Shown here: positions 10,267-22,248 of the stretch, in pieces
How positions within the stretch are numbered: position 1 is the stretch's first letter
Layout of the letters: each line of letters begins with the position of its first letter
Assembly (NCBI RefSeq): GCF_001522545.3
Contig: NC_031776.1
Span: forward strand, 34,415,705-34,479,704
DNA length: 64,000 nt
Direction: 5' to 3'
Source: Parus major
Lineage: Eukaryota > Chordata > Aves > Passeriformes > Paridae
The notes under the pieces: generated by a model
What the model was told of the DNA's origin: nothing
The model's input: the letters and a program-made list of their open reading frames with translations, nothing else
Database searches by the model: none
Program-made: the position numbers and the translations under genes

Positions 10267-13200
10267 GGTGGGGAGGGAGAGTGTATCTTATTTATAGTGT
10301 CATTTCAAACTCAAGTTACAACGTCTTAGATTTAAGAGACAGGCCAGCAATGCAGGCAAGGGTGTCTCCTGCAAGGAGACAGAGATTAATGCCATGTGTA
10401 CTGATGATTCTCCACCACAATTTAGGATTCTGGTGGCGCCATGACGCCCGTTTTTTATGGTGGTTTGCCAAGAGAAAATTACTTAAACCAATTGTGAATG
10501 CATTCCTGTTATACTTTTACACAACCACATTTCTGTACATAAATAGCATAATGAGTATTTTTTAAGTGATCTCTCGTTCCAGATTCACCTACTTTGCATA
10601 AAACGTCAAGCACAGGAAGGAGGGGAGTTGAGGTTTTGTTTGTGTTTTTCTTTTTTTTTTCTTTTTCCTAACAGAGAAAGGTTTTCACATGGGAATATAC
10701 TTTTTTTCTCCCTCCTTCTTTCTCCATGACAACTGACCACAATTGAAGTAGATTCTTCTTAACATACTGTAATGTGAGAATTTTCTTCAGCTGGAGGGTG
10801 TTTTAGTCTCTAAATTGAAAGCTGTTCTACTTCACTGAATAAAATGGGAACACCAAGGTTAGGATCAGTACCTTTGCCAGGTAAGAACTGGTACAGGGAC
10901 AGCTTGAAGGCCCTCAAAACTAGAAGTTTTTAAGACTTTACACATCTGAGGTTGAGAAGGGTTTGTGATCTGAAATGTTCTAAGCCCAACAGGATATCCT
11001 GATATTAAGGAGAGTATGCATCAGGCAAGCAGAATATTTTCAAATTTTTTTTTCTAACTTCACAATTGTTTTTATCAATTTACCTGTTTCAAAATTTTGC
11101 AAAGAATGCATTTATTCTTTTTTGCCCCAGTCTATGAAGAGGGGTTTGTGGAGCTGTCTATTTTATGGTGTTCTTTTTTTGAGCCTGCTGTAGGTCAATA
11201 AAGATTTATTAGTGGCTTTTAGAAATGCTGGTATTCTAATCATTGCTATATTTTTAGGAGTGAGTCTCTTTGTTGCCTGAGCCACTTAATCTGTCTCCAC
11301 AAGTTTGATTCTTGATTGTGTTCCTATTTGAAGGCAATTCTCAAGTGCAAGTGTGCTCATGCTGGGTGAGGGAGCTCACAGAGCTGCCCTGTCCCTCTGG
11401 GGGTTTTGAAAACTCAAAATGAAGTATCTAGTGAGATATTTAATGGGAGGAGGGCTCTGTGTGAGGATGATGGGCTTGGAGTCCACCTCTTCTTCTGGTT
11501 TTGCTGTGCTCTGAAAGATTTGTAATTCCTTTAAAGTCAGTGGCTTCCTACTGTGACTATGAGAACTATGGTAATCAAGACTGAAGCATTTGAATGACAA
11601 TGTTGTCATGTTTAAATATTAATCTGACTGGAGCAGATAGAGATATAATGCTGGGAGAGAATAACGTGTGTGTATAAATAAGGTCTTTGTCCAAGGCCAA
11701 AACAAGCACTCTCCCTTCATTTCTAGGCATGGAAAGTTCTTCCTGGTCTGACAGAAGGCTTGGAGGGGTCTGATAAAAATGGTCTTTAGTCAGAGTTGTA
11801 GTTTTCATGAAGAAAACGTCAATGTGTGTGCTGAGGAGAGGATTTTGCTTGCTTTCTTACAACCATTGCAACAAATAACAGGGAGTTCACACAAAACACA
11901 GCAAGGCATCTGATCTAACCATATTTCCATTTTTATGGTGCTCATGGCAGAGAGGTGTTTACCGAGCAGACCTCTACAGAAAAAAAAGGGTGGTCTCCAG
12001 TACACCTCTACGTGTACTTTAACATAATATTTTGGTTTGGAAATTAGAGATTGATTTAAAATTATAGCACTTGAAAAATAATTTCCTCTTGATGTGCAAT
12101 TAAGTTTGGTGTTTAACTTCAGTGCCAGAATAACAGATTTCTACTGCTCTGGGTGGTTCCTGCAGTTAATACATCCAGTTGTATCAATATTGGCTGTTAC
12201 ACCCGTGCAAATACATGGGGTGGTATTGGAAACACACTTGCTCTGAAAATTGGGGAAATATTCCAGGGAAAATGGAGAAGAAGGGCTAGAAGATTAAATA
12301 GTTTGGTAGCCAGGGCAGAAGAAGAGGTTTTCAAGCAATATAGGGGTAATTACAGTCACTGGAAATTACAAAGGTCTAGCAGTGTGGAAGGAGAGAGAGG
12401 ACTTTGGAAAAGAGATGGAAGGGCCAAGTACACAGGACAGAGAGGTCAAGAGGAAGATTGGCAGGACAGCCAAAGAGTTTGCCTCCAGAGAGAAGCAGAA
12501 AGGGATGACTTCCTAAAATAGAAAGCCCAAAGAGTATCATCAAAGGATTCAGCTGTGGGAAACCTGTCCAGCTAAAGAGGCAGCAAGTCTCAGATGTTTA
12601 TTATTTTTTGGAATGCTGCAAGATGTAAAGCAGTCAATTTCAATTAAAATAAAAACATGTTTATATTCAGACTAAAAAATTTGCCTTTCAGATTTTCTTC
12701 AGAAAACTTTTTCTGCAGTTCAAAAAGCCCCAAGTTAGCTCAGGGTTTTAACCTGTCAGAAACTGCCCCAGCTATTTGCAGCACAGTTGAAAATGGGGGT
12801 AAGGGACTGCTTTGCAGAAATATGGAGCCTTGTACTAAGAAAAAGTTGGAATTTATATTATCAAACATAAAATGCTGTCCAGTGTGGCTCTTAGCATTGG
12901 GTGACATTTTCAGACTTATTCATTTTTTAAATGCTCAAGTACCTTTATGACCACCTGTCATATATGTCATTACTTCTATCAGCTTGAAAAGTCAGGGCTT
13001 GCTGTTAGAATTTTGCAGCAACAATAATAATATCTGTTACTTTTTTCAAGTGTATGAGATAATACAATGTAACATCAACTGCTGCTGCTGAAGAAACATT
13101 GACTTGTGATGTAGCTATGCTTGATAGCTTAATTATTCATTGCTTTGGTACTTTTTGCTTTTATAAAATTGGTTTCTGTCAGGTTTGAAGTATGTCAGCT

Positions 13201-14668
13201 CAAGACCCAACATGGATCATACTTGCAAAGTCAGCTGTACAAAAGTCTTCACTTAATGAACATGTTTACTTTACTTTTGTGCTTCTCAAAATAATGTATA
13301 ATGTAAACTTCCAAGGTCTAGGGTCCCTTTCCCAGAGGGGAGGTAGTTCTGGTGCAGAAATTGAGGAAGTTAAATCACTGCTGCTTCTGTTAAGGGCTCT
13401 GCAAATTTATATGAGATGTTCTCTAGAACACTGTACTCAAGGAAACTTCCATTTTTGGCTGCTAAATATATGGAGAGGGCATGTATATAATGAGGCAAGG
13501 GTTGGTGTTTGTGGAAGTTATATCTATCACAAAGCTTTATTCTACAGGCCTCTACCTTTACTCTGGTTTAAGGGGAAATAAAAATTCTACCTCCAATGCA
13601 CCAGTGTTTGTTTGACACTTGTCATATTATCAGGGTAGCCCCATACAAACTTGATGCTATGGTTTTTATCATTTTTATATCCAGAATAAAGAGGAAAAAG
13701 TTACTATTTTGCCAAAGCACACACTTAAGTCTTAAGCCTTTTGGTGAGAGTTGTGACATTTCAACACTGGTATGTAAGAAGGAAAAGAAATTCAAAATGT
13801 CCTTGTAAGGAAGCATCTGTTTACTAATGATGTTTGGCTATCCCAAAGTCAGCCCTGTGTACTGGATTATAGCAGGATTTCAGAGGAAGAGAGGTAGAAT
13901 ATTTGGATGAATTTATATTAATTTAACAGAAGCAAATATTAATAGTGGAGACTGATGTGTCTGAGAGCTAATGAGAACTGTATTGTAGAACAATAATCCT
14001 ATAAATCATACCTAGGTTGCTTACAGTGGGACCAAAGCCCAGATTTGTTTAATTAATGTACACTTTCTAGTTAAGCATGAAGTTTTTCACACCATCTCCC
14101 CACCAATCCAATGCAGGTGTTAACCACGAGCATTGGTGGTTTCATGTTTGAGGAGCAGAGCTTTCAGGGAGGGCTCTGGGAAAGGAGCAACCAAGCCACA
14201 CTGTCATGTTCAGCTGACACAGCTGTTTATTGTGCCTCTCCTCCCTGCTTGGACCATTGCCATGGATGATTTAAGTGTGTTTGGAGTCCTGGTGGGTGCA
14301 GGAGCCTTGCTGGGCCATCTCTGCTGGGACCAGCGACAGAAGAGGGCATCAGTCGTGCTCACTGGTTGGCAAACCCATGCAATGCCAAGAGTGAGGAAAT
14401 TAAAATCTAATGCTCTTGAAATGGGCAGCCTGATGCATAATGGAGATGGGGCAGCGAGCCTGGGTATGTCAGGAGCATCACTTTAACCCAACAAGACACA
14501 TGAAACCAGGCATGACACGCTGGCGTGCTGGCACGGGCATGGGTGCATCTGAAACAAAGGCAGTTTGCTGAAAATCAGATTCCCTTCACCCTAAACAATT
14601 TTCAGTTTGCAGGATTTCATGATTAACAGGCTTTTTAGGATATTTACAACTTTCTGGAGAGAGAGAGC
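10267..14668. other. Unique AT-rich DNA, no gene seen
   Basis: More than 4 kb without a recognised repeat or gene. Open frames of 122 codons (12153-12521) and 129 codons (13192-13581) show no family resemblance. The patch 14140-14530 is GC-richer but unclassified. Homopolymer runs near 10648 and 11047 are ordinary. Confidence 0.5.
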
Positions 14669-14686
14669 TTTTTTTTTTTTTTTTTT
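14669..14686. repeat. Poly-T tract (18 T) after a (GA)n run
   Basis: A short GA dinucleotide run (14657-14667) leads directly into 18 thymines. Simple sequence. Confidence 0.85.
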
Positions 14687-16505
14687 GTAAGAAAAAAGTT
14701 AAATGGAACACACACATTGCCTTTGAAATGTAGCCATAGGAAGGTCATATATTTAGGTGTTACATATTAAAATATTGATTTTCTAGAATATAAAACCCCT
14801 GCTTACAATAAATACAATGCAAGTCATAACCTTTATTATAAAAATATTCCAGTGTTCCATGGTAAAGGGTCATTAACATTGCTATACTGTAGAATTTGAT
14901 CATTACTGGAGGATACTATGTTTTGTTTTTAATCAGGCAGTGATTTATATAGAAACTTATTAAGAACCAAGATATGGCTCATTTCTGATCTCTGACATGC
15001 TTAAAAGATGTTGCAAATTAAGGGATTGATCCTGTAGATCGCTGAGCAGATAGGAAGAAATGTCAATAAGCAAAGTGCTCACTCTGTCACTGGCCTGTAC
15101 CTTGCACATCAGTAGATGGGGGAAACTGAGATGCTAAAGCTGTCCTGATCCCAGCCATCCCAAAGTCCCTGTACTTTAGGGGAAGTGAGCCATGTGATTA
15201 TTTCTTTTATTTCAATTCTGGGTGAATGGCTGAGAGTTGCTTTCTCTTTGAAGTGGAGAAAGCCTCACCCCTAAGCCCGTGTTTGGGTGTTCTCGCTTGA
15301 GGTGTTGGCTTTGTGCCCTCCTGGTACTTGATGGGTGTCAGACATTGTGAAGGGACACCTGGGGAATGGAGAGCTTTAGGAAGGGCTGATGGTGAGCAGA
15401 GGTGGCTGAGGACATGGCTGAGAAGCTGAGGTACAACAGGGAGATGGTGTTCATCACACACAGACCTCAGCTCCTTGTAGTGAGGACAGGAACTCAACTT
15501 TAGTGGGGAAAATGGACTTTGATGGGGCTTTTCCACCTCAAGATATTCTGTGATTCGCAGTGCTGAAAACTGAGCCACACAGTGACAAGGGGAGTTCACA
15601 TGAGCAGCTTTATGTGATAATTTATCATGCCTTTAATTAATTAATTTAAATTATTCAGGTTGCATTGCGTCACTCTCCTGGAGCAGCTCAGCCAGAAGGT
15701 TTGTGCTGGGGGACTCTTGGCTCCTGTCAGCATCACCAGTGCCCACAGAGGCACTCTCAGTGATAAGAAATTGTGTCCCCAAGCAGTATGACACAGACAA
15801 CCTTCCTGGAACGTGAATCTGCCTGCACTGGCACCTCCTGGGATGGGCATTGCTGAGGCTTTGGGATGGCAATAGCAGAGCCAAGGGTGCTGAAGAGAGG
15901 GAAATGCCACGTGGCAATTGAAATGGGAATGTTGGAAATGGAGAGTTCCTAGCAGAAAAAGCCTTGCCTTCATGTAAGCCTCCCTTTTTGTGAGGAAATC
16001 TGTGAGCAGTGTGATGTCGCATGTTACCCAAGAAAGTTTTGTAGAGGGGAGCAAAATCTTCCTGTGCCAGAATGATCCTGCTACACATGCATTACTTATT
16101 AATGTGGGTGAGTTTGGTTTAAAGGGTTTCTTAAATATTTTTTTTTTAGGTAGTGAATGTTTTCCATTATTTCAATTGGGAAAAGCCTGATAAAAGCAAA
16201 TGTACACTCCACGTGTCGAAGAACACGCTACAGCTTTTTTATTCACATGCGAAACCTGCTTATATGTCACTTTATATGATTTTCTTTTTAAATTTTATTA
16301 GCTGAGTTTTAGTGCTCTTTAAAGTAAAAGTGATAGCATCCAGGTGCATTATGGGGTAGATGACACAAGCCTGCCAACACACCTACGTGAATAATTCCCA
16401 CATTTCCAGGCTCTGCCGTTTGTGAGGGAACAGGCAGATGTTTTGTGCTGTTGATACACAGAAGGCTCTCAGGCAGGCATCACCAGTCTGATTTTGAGAT
16501 CAAAA
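14687..16505. other. Unique DNA, no gene seen
   Basis: Overlapping minus-strand open frames of 137 and 145 codons at 15641-16088, and one of 130 codons at 15207-15599, lie in GC-richer sequence. They lack any recognisable domain and are in competing frames, so I regard them as chance. No repeat family identified. Confidence 0.5.
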
Positions 16506-16538
16506 ACTATATTTCACTCCTCTAAAGTGAAATATAGT
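16506..16538. other. Perfect 13-bp hairpin with 7-nt loop
   Basis: ACTATATTTCACT (16506-16518) is followed after seven bases by its exact reverse complement (16526-16538). The stem is AT-rich and the flanks do not extend the pairing. No transcript or terminator context is visible. Confidence 0.85.
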
Positions 16539-16860
16539 AATTAAAAACCCCTGTTCATTGAGTTTTACATTTTTGTTTACATAATTTTTCTCTAATATTT
16601 TTCATTTGTGATGAGGATTAAAAAAATTAAACAGCATATCAAACCCTCCCTACTTTACTTGCTTTCAGCCATTTGAAGCCTTCCTATGGCTACTCAAATG
16701 GAAAGAATGCCAGTTCTTGTCTTGAACAACCAACAAAAATATATGATTTTTTGAGGATAGTGAGAGGCACAAACTGCACCCCATGCAGTCACTTCTGCCT
16801 GTACATACATGAGCCTGTTACTGTTTAAATTTTATATGGTTATTTCTTTTTAAACACCTC
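16539..16860. other. Unique AT-rich DNA before gap, no gene seen
   Basis: No recognisable feature. The sequence runs into an assembly gap. Confidence 0.5.
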
Positions 16861-16920
16861 NNNNNNNNNNNNNNNNNNNNNNNNNNNNNNNNNNNNNNNN
16901 NNNNNNNNNNNNNNNNNNNN
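16861..16920. other. Assembly gap (60 N)
   Basis: Undetermined bases. Unlike the gap at 7.1 kb, the visible flanks are not tandem repeats. Confidence 0.99.
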
Positions 16921-19900
16921 AAACCCAGAAAAAGCCTTATATTCTTTTTTCTTCAAGCCTTTGATCCTGACTCTCCAGTCGTGGGAACCAGGAGAAGTCA
17001 TCTCCTGTGAACTGTGAGTAGGAAGCTGCGAGGGAATCAGCAGATGAGTTTGAGCGTTAGGCCTTGTTTATGCTGGGGATTAAGTCATTTGTGGTCAGTA
17101 CCCAAGGCAGCTGGGCTGCTGCAGGCTCCCAGCTCCCATCAGATGACATTCCTGCAGGGACAACCAGGGGCATCTCACTCCCCACCAGACCGGGGTGAAT
17201 CCAGACCTGCTCCTGCTCCTCGTGTTCCCAACGTGTCAGATGGGAGCAGAGCTCCCTGGGTGAATGGAAAACTGCAGAGAATAAAAGGGTCCTGGAAGGG
17301 ATTGATCAAAACCATAATTTTATGGGTGTAGCAATAAACAGCCAAGCCAAGCCAGAGCTGCAGAAAACTCAGCGGCTGCTGCTCCCTGTTTCTCAAGGTC
17401 CTGAAGGAAAAAACAAAATCAGCAGATAGGGAAGTGAAGGGGGGAAAAAAAACCCCTAAATTGCTGCAATGCTCTGTCTGTGAGGCTATTTCAAATATCT
17501 GCCTGCATTTGGGAATAGCCTGGGTTGTGCTCTGAAAGTTTAAGACTTTTTTCCAAAGGTGGTTTTATTGTCAACCACCATTAGGGTAGATTTATTTTTT
17601 TTCTAGCAGGCACATGGTTAACATCTTTCTGTGCTTCTAAATATAAACTCTCTTCCCAGTACTACTATCCAGGTCTCACTCCTCCTCTATTTCTCTTCCT
17701 TTTTTTTCCTGTTCCTCTCCCTCTTTCTCCCTGTGTCACTGTGGATTTGATGAGGGTCCAAGTTACAACTGGATGCTGTGAGGATGGATTGCTGTTGAGA
17801 TCTGTGCCGAGTTGCACCAACACTCTCTGTAAAGTTTTACTTTCGTGGAGTGCTATACAGTGACTTTTTATGTGTCTAAGAAATGGAAACATTTTGTCTC
17901 GTATAAAAAAAAAAAAAAAAAGAAATATTTTTATACTGTGCTCCATTCACAGACCACATCAGAGGTATTCTAAGAATAGAATAGATCAAATATATTTTAT
18001 GGAAATATAATGAGAAAAGGATGTGTTCCCAAAACTCACTCTGAACAAAGGAATGCAACATAGTCAGGAATACTTTAATGCGCCTAACAATTTTCTCATG
18101 TGAAAGGCTGAAGGAACAGTCTTGGTTTGAAGAAATCTTCCAATTCTCCCCAGGCACCCTGAACTTGAAATCAGAACTAGGAAAGCTATATATTACAAAA
18201 AAAGAAAATGTATGGAAAAAGTGACTGAGGGCATTAACCATAAAAGACGTTTTGAAAAGAAAAATAACATCAATATGAAACATTTTGTCATGTTTCATTT
18301 CATTGATCATATATTTATTTTATGTGCTCTGGAGCAATGAAGCTTAGATGTAACTACATTTCAGGAGCCTCATATTAGACCTGTCATTTTCTTTGTGGTG
18401 AAAACTAAATAGCAAGGAAAAAAAAAATAAAATAGATTGCAATTATTAGATTTGTGTTGGATTCCATTGGATTCTGCTTAAATACTTCAAAAAAAATGGA
18501 GCTTGGAAAAAGAGACATTACATTAACAGCTATTAAAGGCACTGCCTGTGTGACAGATAGAGAAGTAGGAGGTACACCTACAATGTAAAATAACACATCT
18601 TTTCCACGGTAATGCAATATGTTCACCTTAAATAGGCTTGTAATTAAACCTGCCACTGTTGATTAGATCAACCATGTAGGAAAGATGCATTTGTATTAGT
18701 TCTAATTAAATCTGTTTTGAAGAAGTTGGGGTTGTGGGTTAGTTTTTCCACTCCCCAATACAATAAACGTGTATTTCAGATGCTGCACGTGGCTACCCTG
18801 TAGTGGATCTCTGCTTAAAAGCCTTTTCTGTATCTGGTCTCTGATCTGATCTTCTCAGGTCTGAACTTCTTTTCTAGGCAAAACCCTCAATGACTTAAAT
18901 TTGGGCTGTTACATGATGGATGGAATCTGGCCAGTGTGAGCACTATAAGAAATTTGTTTTAGCATTAATGAGAAAAAATATTCATTATAACTCAGGATTT
19001 TAGTCTTAATGTATTTTTGTAATAAACATAAGGTTGGTTTAGAAGCTCCTAGTGGAGAGAAGTGGGGTAGGAAAGGCCTGATCTTGAAGAGCTCTGTCAG
19101 GTTCTGGCACATTTTTGCCACTTTCTCCAGTGGTGGGTGGCATTACTCACACTCAGCATCTTTGAAGGTTGCTGGTATAAAGCCCAATGAGATCCACTGT
19201 GTTCTCAGAACCCTCTGCTGGAGTCTGACACCCTGCTAGAGATAAAAGTTATACTCCCTTAGGATTGTCTGGAGTGAGGATTTTGGCCCTACGTGAAAAT
19301 TTTCAGCTATATTGTGCAATGCAATCTATAAATGCTAACGAAGTCCCACTGTGCTGGTAATTTATCTGGGGGCATTTAGTGCAGTTCAGGTCTCTGAGCA
19401 GGCTTTCAAAGGTGTAAGTCCAGGGGAATTTCAGCAGCCTTTCTCTCAGTTCATCATCCCTCCTCTCAGTGCAGAGCAGGTTGTAGGTTCACAGTGAAAA
19501 TGAAGGGATTGGAGACTTTGGGCTCCTTCTTGGTGCTTGAACCCGTTGAGCTTTTGTGCTTTCTCCTTGTCATGGTCCTGGTGACTTTGGGCACATGCCA
19601 AAACTCTTTCTCCAAGGTAGAATGAGTCTGGAGTGCAGAGATCCATCACTGGGACCATCCCCAGGATGGGATGATGGCCAGAGATGCTGATTCACCTCTG
19701 GGCACAGCGTGGCTCTGCTCCTTTGGACTCCTCCTTTGCTACCAGCAGCCAAGTGGGTCAGGAATTGTGTGATCGTGTCTCTGTGAATGCCAAACTTTAT
19801 TTCTGAAGCAACCCAAGTGCACTGAAAACCTTCAGCAACTGAGAGTGCTCTGTTTCACATTGTAACACAATTGGAAAAAAATAACTTGTGCTATGTTTTC

Positions 19901-19929
19901 ATATTGATTTTCCTTCTCTTGGTGCAGCA
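16921..19929. other. Unique DNA, no gene seen
   Basis: GC-richer at 17000-17300, then AT-rich. A 17-A run occupies 17905-17921. The part 18230-18380 has a homeodomain-like AT-rich texture that might be conserved, but no decisive motif. No exon, RNA gene or repeat family recognised. Confidence 0.5.
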
Positions 19930-20045
19930 TTTTCAATTTAAATGGCAGCAGACTGAGGCACAGAATGGGAAAGAAATTTTTTGAGCTCTGCAACTGGGAA
20001 AAGAGCCTGGTTTTCTGATTTTGTGTCCATGTTATCCAATTAAAT
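19930..20045 (-). mobile_element. MIR/CORE-SINE-like relic
   Basis: The order of blocks 'actgaggcacagaatgg', then 'gagctctgcaactggga', then 'agagcctggttttctgattt' follows the reverse complement of an old CORE-SINE of the MIR type. In those, 'aactgaggcacagagagg' precedes 'gaacctggtcctctgattc'. The copy is strongly diverged and its ends are uncertain. Such relics date from before the bird-reptile split. Confidence 0.4.
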
Positions 20046-21075
20046 TTTGTCACTGTCCTGTGATTTCATGTCCAGTGCAGTATTACTTGCACAGAAAAGC
20101 TAATTATGGAATAAGTATGAAAGTGCCCATATTTAATTACTACTATGTAGTATATTGAGGAAGAAGACTTTTTTTTTCCCTAAAATTATTTTAATTAACA
20201 TGAAGGAAAAGTTTCTGCTGATTTTTATTGTCATAAGATAGAGAGAAAATTATTTAATGCTACCATTGAACTATATTTAACTTCCATCTTTCTATCTACA
20301 ACAAAAAACTTGAAAATTATTTTGTCAGATTTTATTGCTCCTTTTTATCTCCTAAGTGTTTTCTTCAAGTACCATTAAATAATGTTACAATTTTTAAAAT
20401 ATCATTTATCAGATGGTAAAAGTTTAATTTTTGTTTATAACTTGTGTATTTTGTCCTTTTTTATATTTCTTAGCTGAGGGGGAAAGCTTCTACCTTGCAG
20501 AAACCTGATATTTGGACCAGATCCCTGTCTGAACAGGTTGTATGCTGCCCTTTTCAAATTCAAGCTATCAGAGGATGCCCTTCAGCAGAAGTGTTAAGAG
20601 GACTTGGTGAGCTTAACATGTTTCGCCTGCTTAATTTAATTTGGAAAAATTCAACCAGAAAATGAAGTTATTAACAGGTTGGTACATTCAGAGATAAGAT
20701 GATGTCACAGGAAAGCAGTCAAGTGGGCAGCTTGTCAAAATATAAAATATGTATCTGTCAGAATCAAATGATAGATAAGCTGTGGCTGGGTGTAGGATGC
20801 AGTGAAAATAGTGTGCTAAAAATTGAAGCTGAATCCCACCAGTCTGGAGCACAAGCTTTTAGTAACTATTGTGGTGAGCAGAAACACAACAATCCTGGGG
20901 ACATGAACTGTGCTGCTTAAACAGGGTGTGTGCAGTTTCTGGCCAGTAGCCAGAAGCACATTCATCGCCATGAGACCTCCACGGGACAGCAGAGACCTTG
21001 AAGGTGTGGCTGTTCTGTATATATAGGTATAGGTTCTATATATATAGGCAGGGACTGAAACCAGCTTTGGGGTCC
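20046..21075. other. Unique AT-rich DNA, no gene seen
   Basis: No repeat family or coding signal. A short AT-rich direct repeat with TATATATAGG-like units occurs at about 21016-21050, just before the CR1 element. Confidence 0.5.
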
Positions 21076-21556
21076 CCAGTGTGAGAGAACCTGGAGCTGC
21101 TGGAGAGAGTCCAGGGGAGGCCACGGAGCTGCTCCCAGGGCTGGAGCCCTTCTCCCAGGCTGGGAGAGCTGGGAGTGTTCACCTGCACAAGAGAAGGCTC
21201 CAGAGAGAGCTCAGAGACTCTTCCAGGGCCCAGAGGGGCTCCAGGAGAACTGGAGAGGGACTGGGGACAAGGGATGGAGGAAAGCGATAAGGGGAAATGG
21301 TTTCACACTGACAGAGAGCAGACTTAGATTAGAGATTAGGAAGAAATTCTTTTCTGTGAGGGTGGTGAGGCCCTGCCACAGGGTTCCAGAGAAGCTGTGG
21401 CTGCCCCATCCCTGGAATTGTTCAAAGCCAGGTTGGACAGAGCTTGGAGCAGCCTGGGATAGTGAAGGTGTCCCTGTCCATGGCAGAAGGGTTGGAACAA
21501 TCTGACCCTTAATGGTCCCTTCCAACCCAAACCAGTCAATGATTCTGTAACTGAAG
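21076..21556 (+). mobile_element. CR1 LINE 3' fragment (about 480 bp)
   Basis: A forward-oriented CR1. It starts near 'gagagaacctggagctgctg' and contains 'agagtccaggggaggccacg', 'gagggtggtgaggccctgcc' and 'gaagctgtggctgccccatc'. It ends in 'cccttccaacccaaaccagt' followed by the degenerate octamer 'caatgattctg'. This belongs to the CR1 subfamilies typical of songbirds. It is 5'-truncated and non-coding. It is the best preserved CR1 copy in the window together with the one at 597-1146. Confidence 0.92.
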
Positions 21557-22187
21557 TTAGGACACCCCATCAGCTCAGACAGGCCAAAATGAGCATAAAT
21601 GAGTAAATCTTTCCCTGGGTAGCTTGGAAACTTTTGAGGTCTTAAAATGTGAAAATAATCTGTCTGGGCAATGTAATGAGCATTTCTGTGTCGGAGAGGT
21701 CAGATGAAAGAGAGGAGTCTCCAGTGTATTCTCCAGGAACATGTACATGTCGTGTTCCATCACAGTGCCCTTCCTGCCTTCTGGCTTGTCATCTCAAATA
21801 GCTGGCACCAGGAGGTTAAAGTTAATAAACTTGGGAATTTTAAATGGCAATTTGGAGTCTCCTATGAGCAAAACAGAATAGGCCACTTAGCAAGGAATGC
21901 AGTTGAACTCCCAAATGCTGTGATGGCAAAATGAAAGAAATACCATTATAATAAAAGTCAGTATTGTGTTATCATTGAATTTGGGAAAATGACCCCGTTT
22001 GTGTGGAACTTCATTCACTGCAAGTTGCAAAACTGAGCTTAAAGGCTCTAAACTCTTGGGGACAGCTCATGAAATGTGTCTGTTTGTTCAGGATCTTCCG
22101 TGATGCAGAGCTTAATTGTGATGGGAATTCTTAGGACTAACAGAATACAAAGAGTAGAAGCCCTAAATAAAATGCTGCTCTTATATT
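21557..22187. other. Unique DNA, no gene seen
   Basis: No identifiable feature beyond short chance open frames. Confidence 0.5.
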
Positions 22188-22248
22188 TAAAGGTCAGAAG
22201 GGACTGGTCTGACCCCTTGATCTATAGGCTGTAGTGTTTTTTTCACTA
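22188..22248 (-). mobile_element. Ancient CR1-like LINE tail relic
   Basis: The block 'aaaggtcagaagggactggt' followed by 'ctgaccccttgatctatagg' resembles an old amniote CR1-type tail on the reverse strand. In turtles and crocodilians that tail reads like 'accagaagggaccattgtgatcatctagtctgacc'. A deletion of about 15 bases separates the two matching parts. Confidence 0.45.

Noticed and set aside
15641..16088. Two overlapping minus-strand frames of 137 and 145 codons
   Set aside because: They are in different registers of the same DNA and neither resembles a protein family.
21211..21570. 119-codon minus-strand open frame
   Set aside because: Antisense translation of the CR1 3' fragment at 21076-21556.
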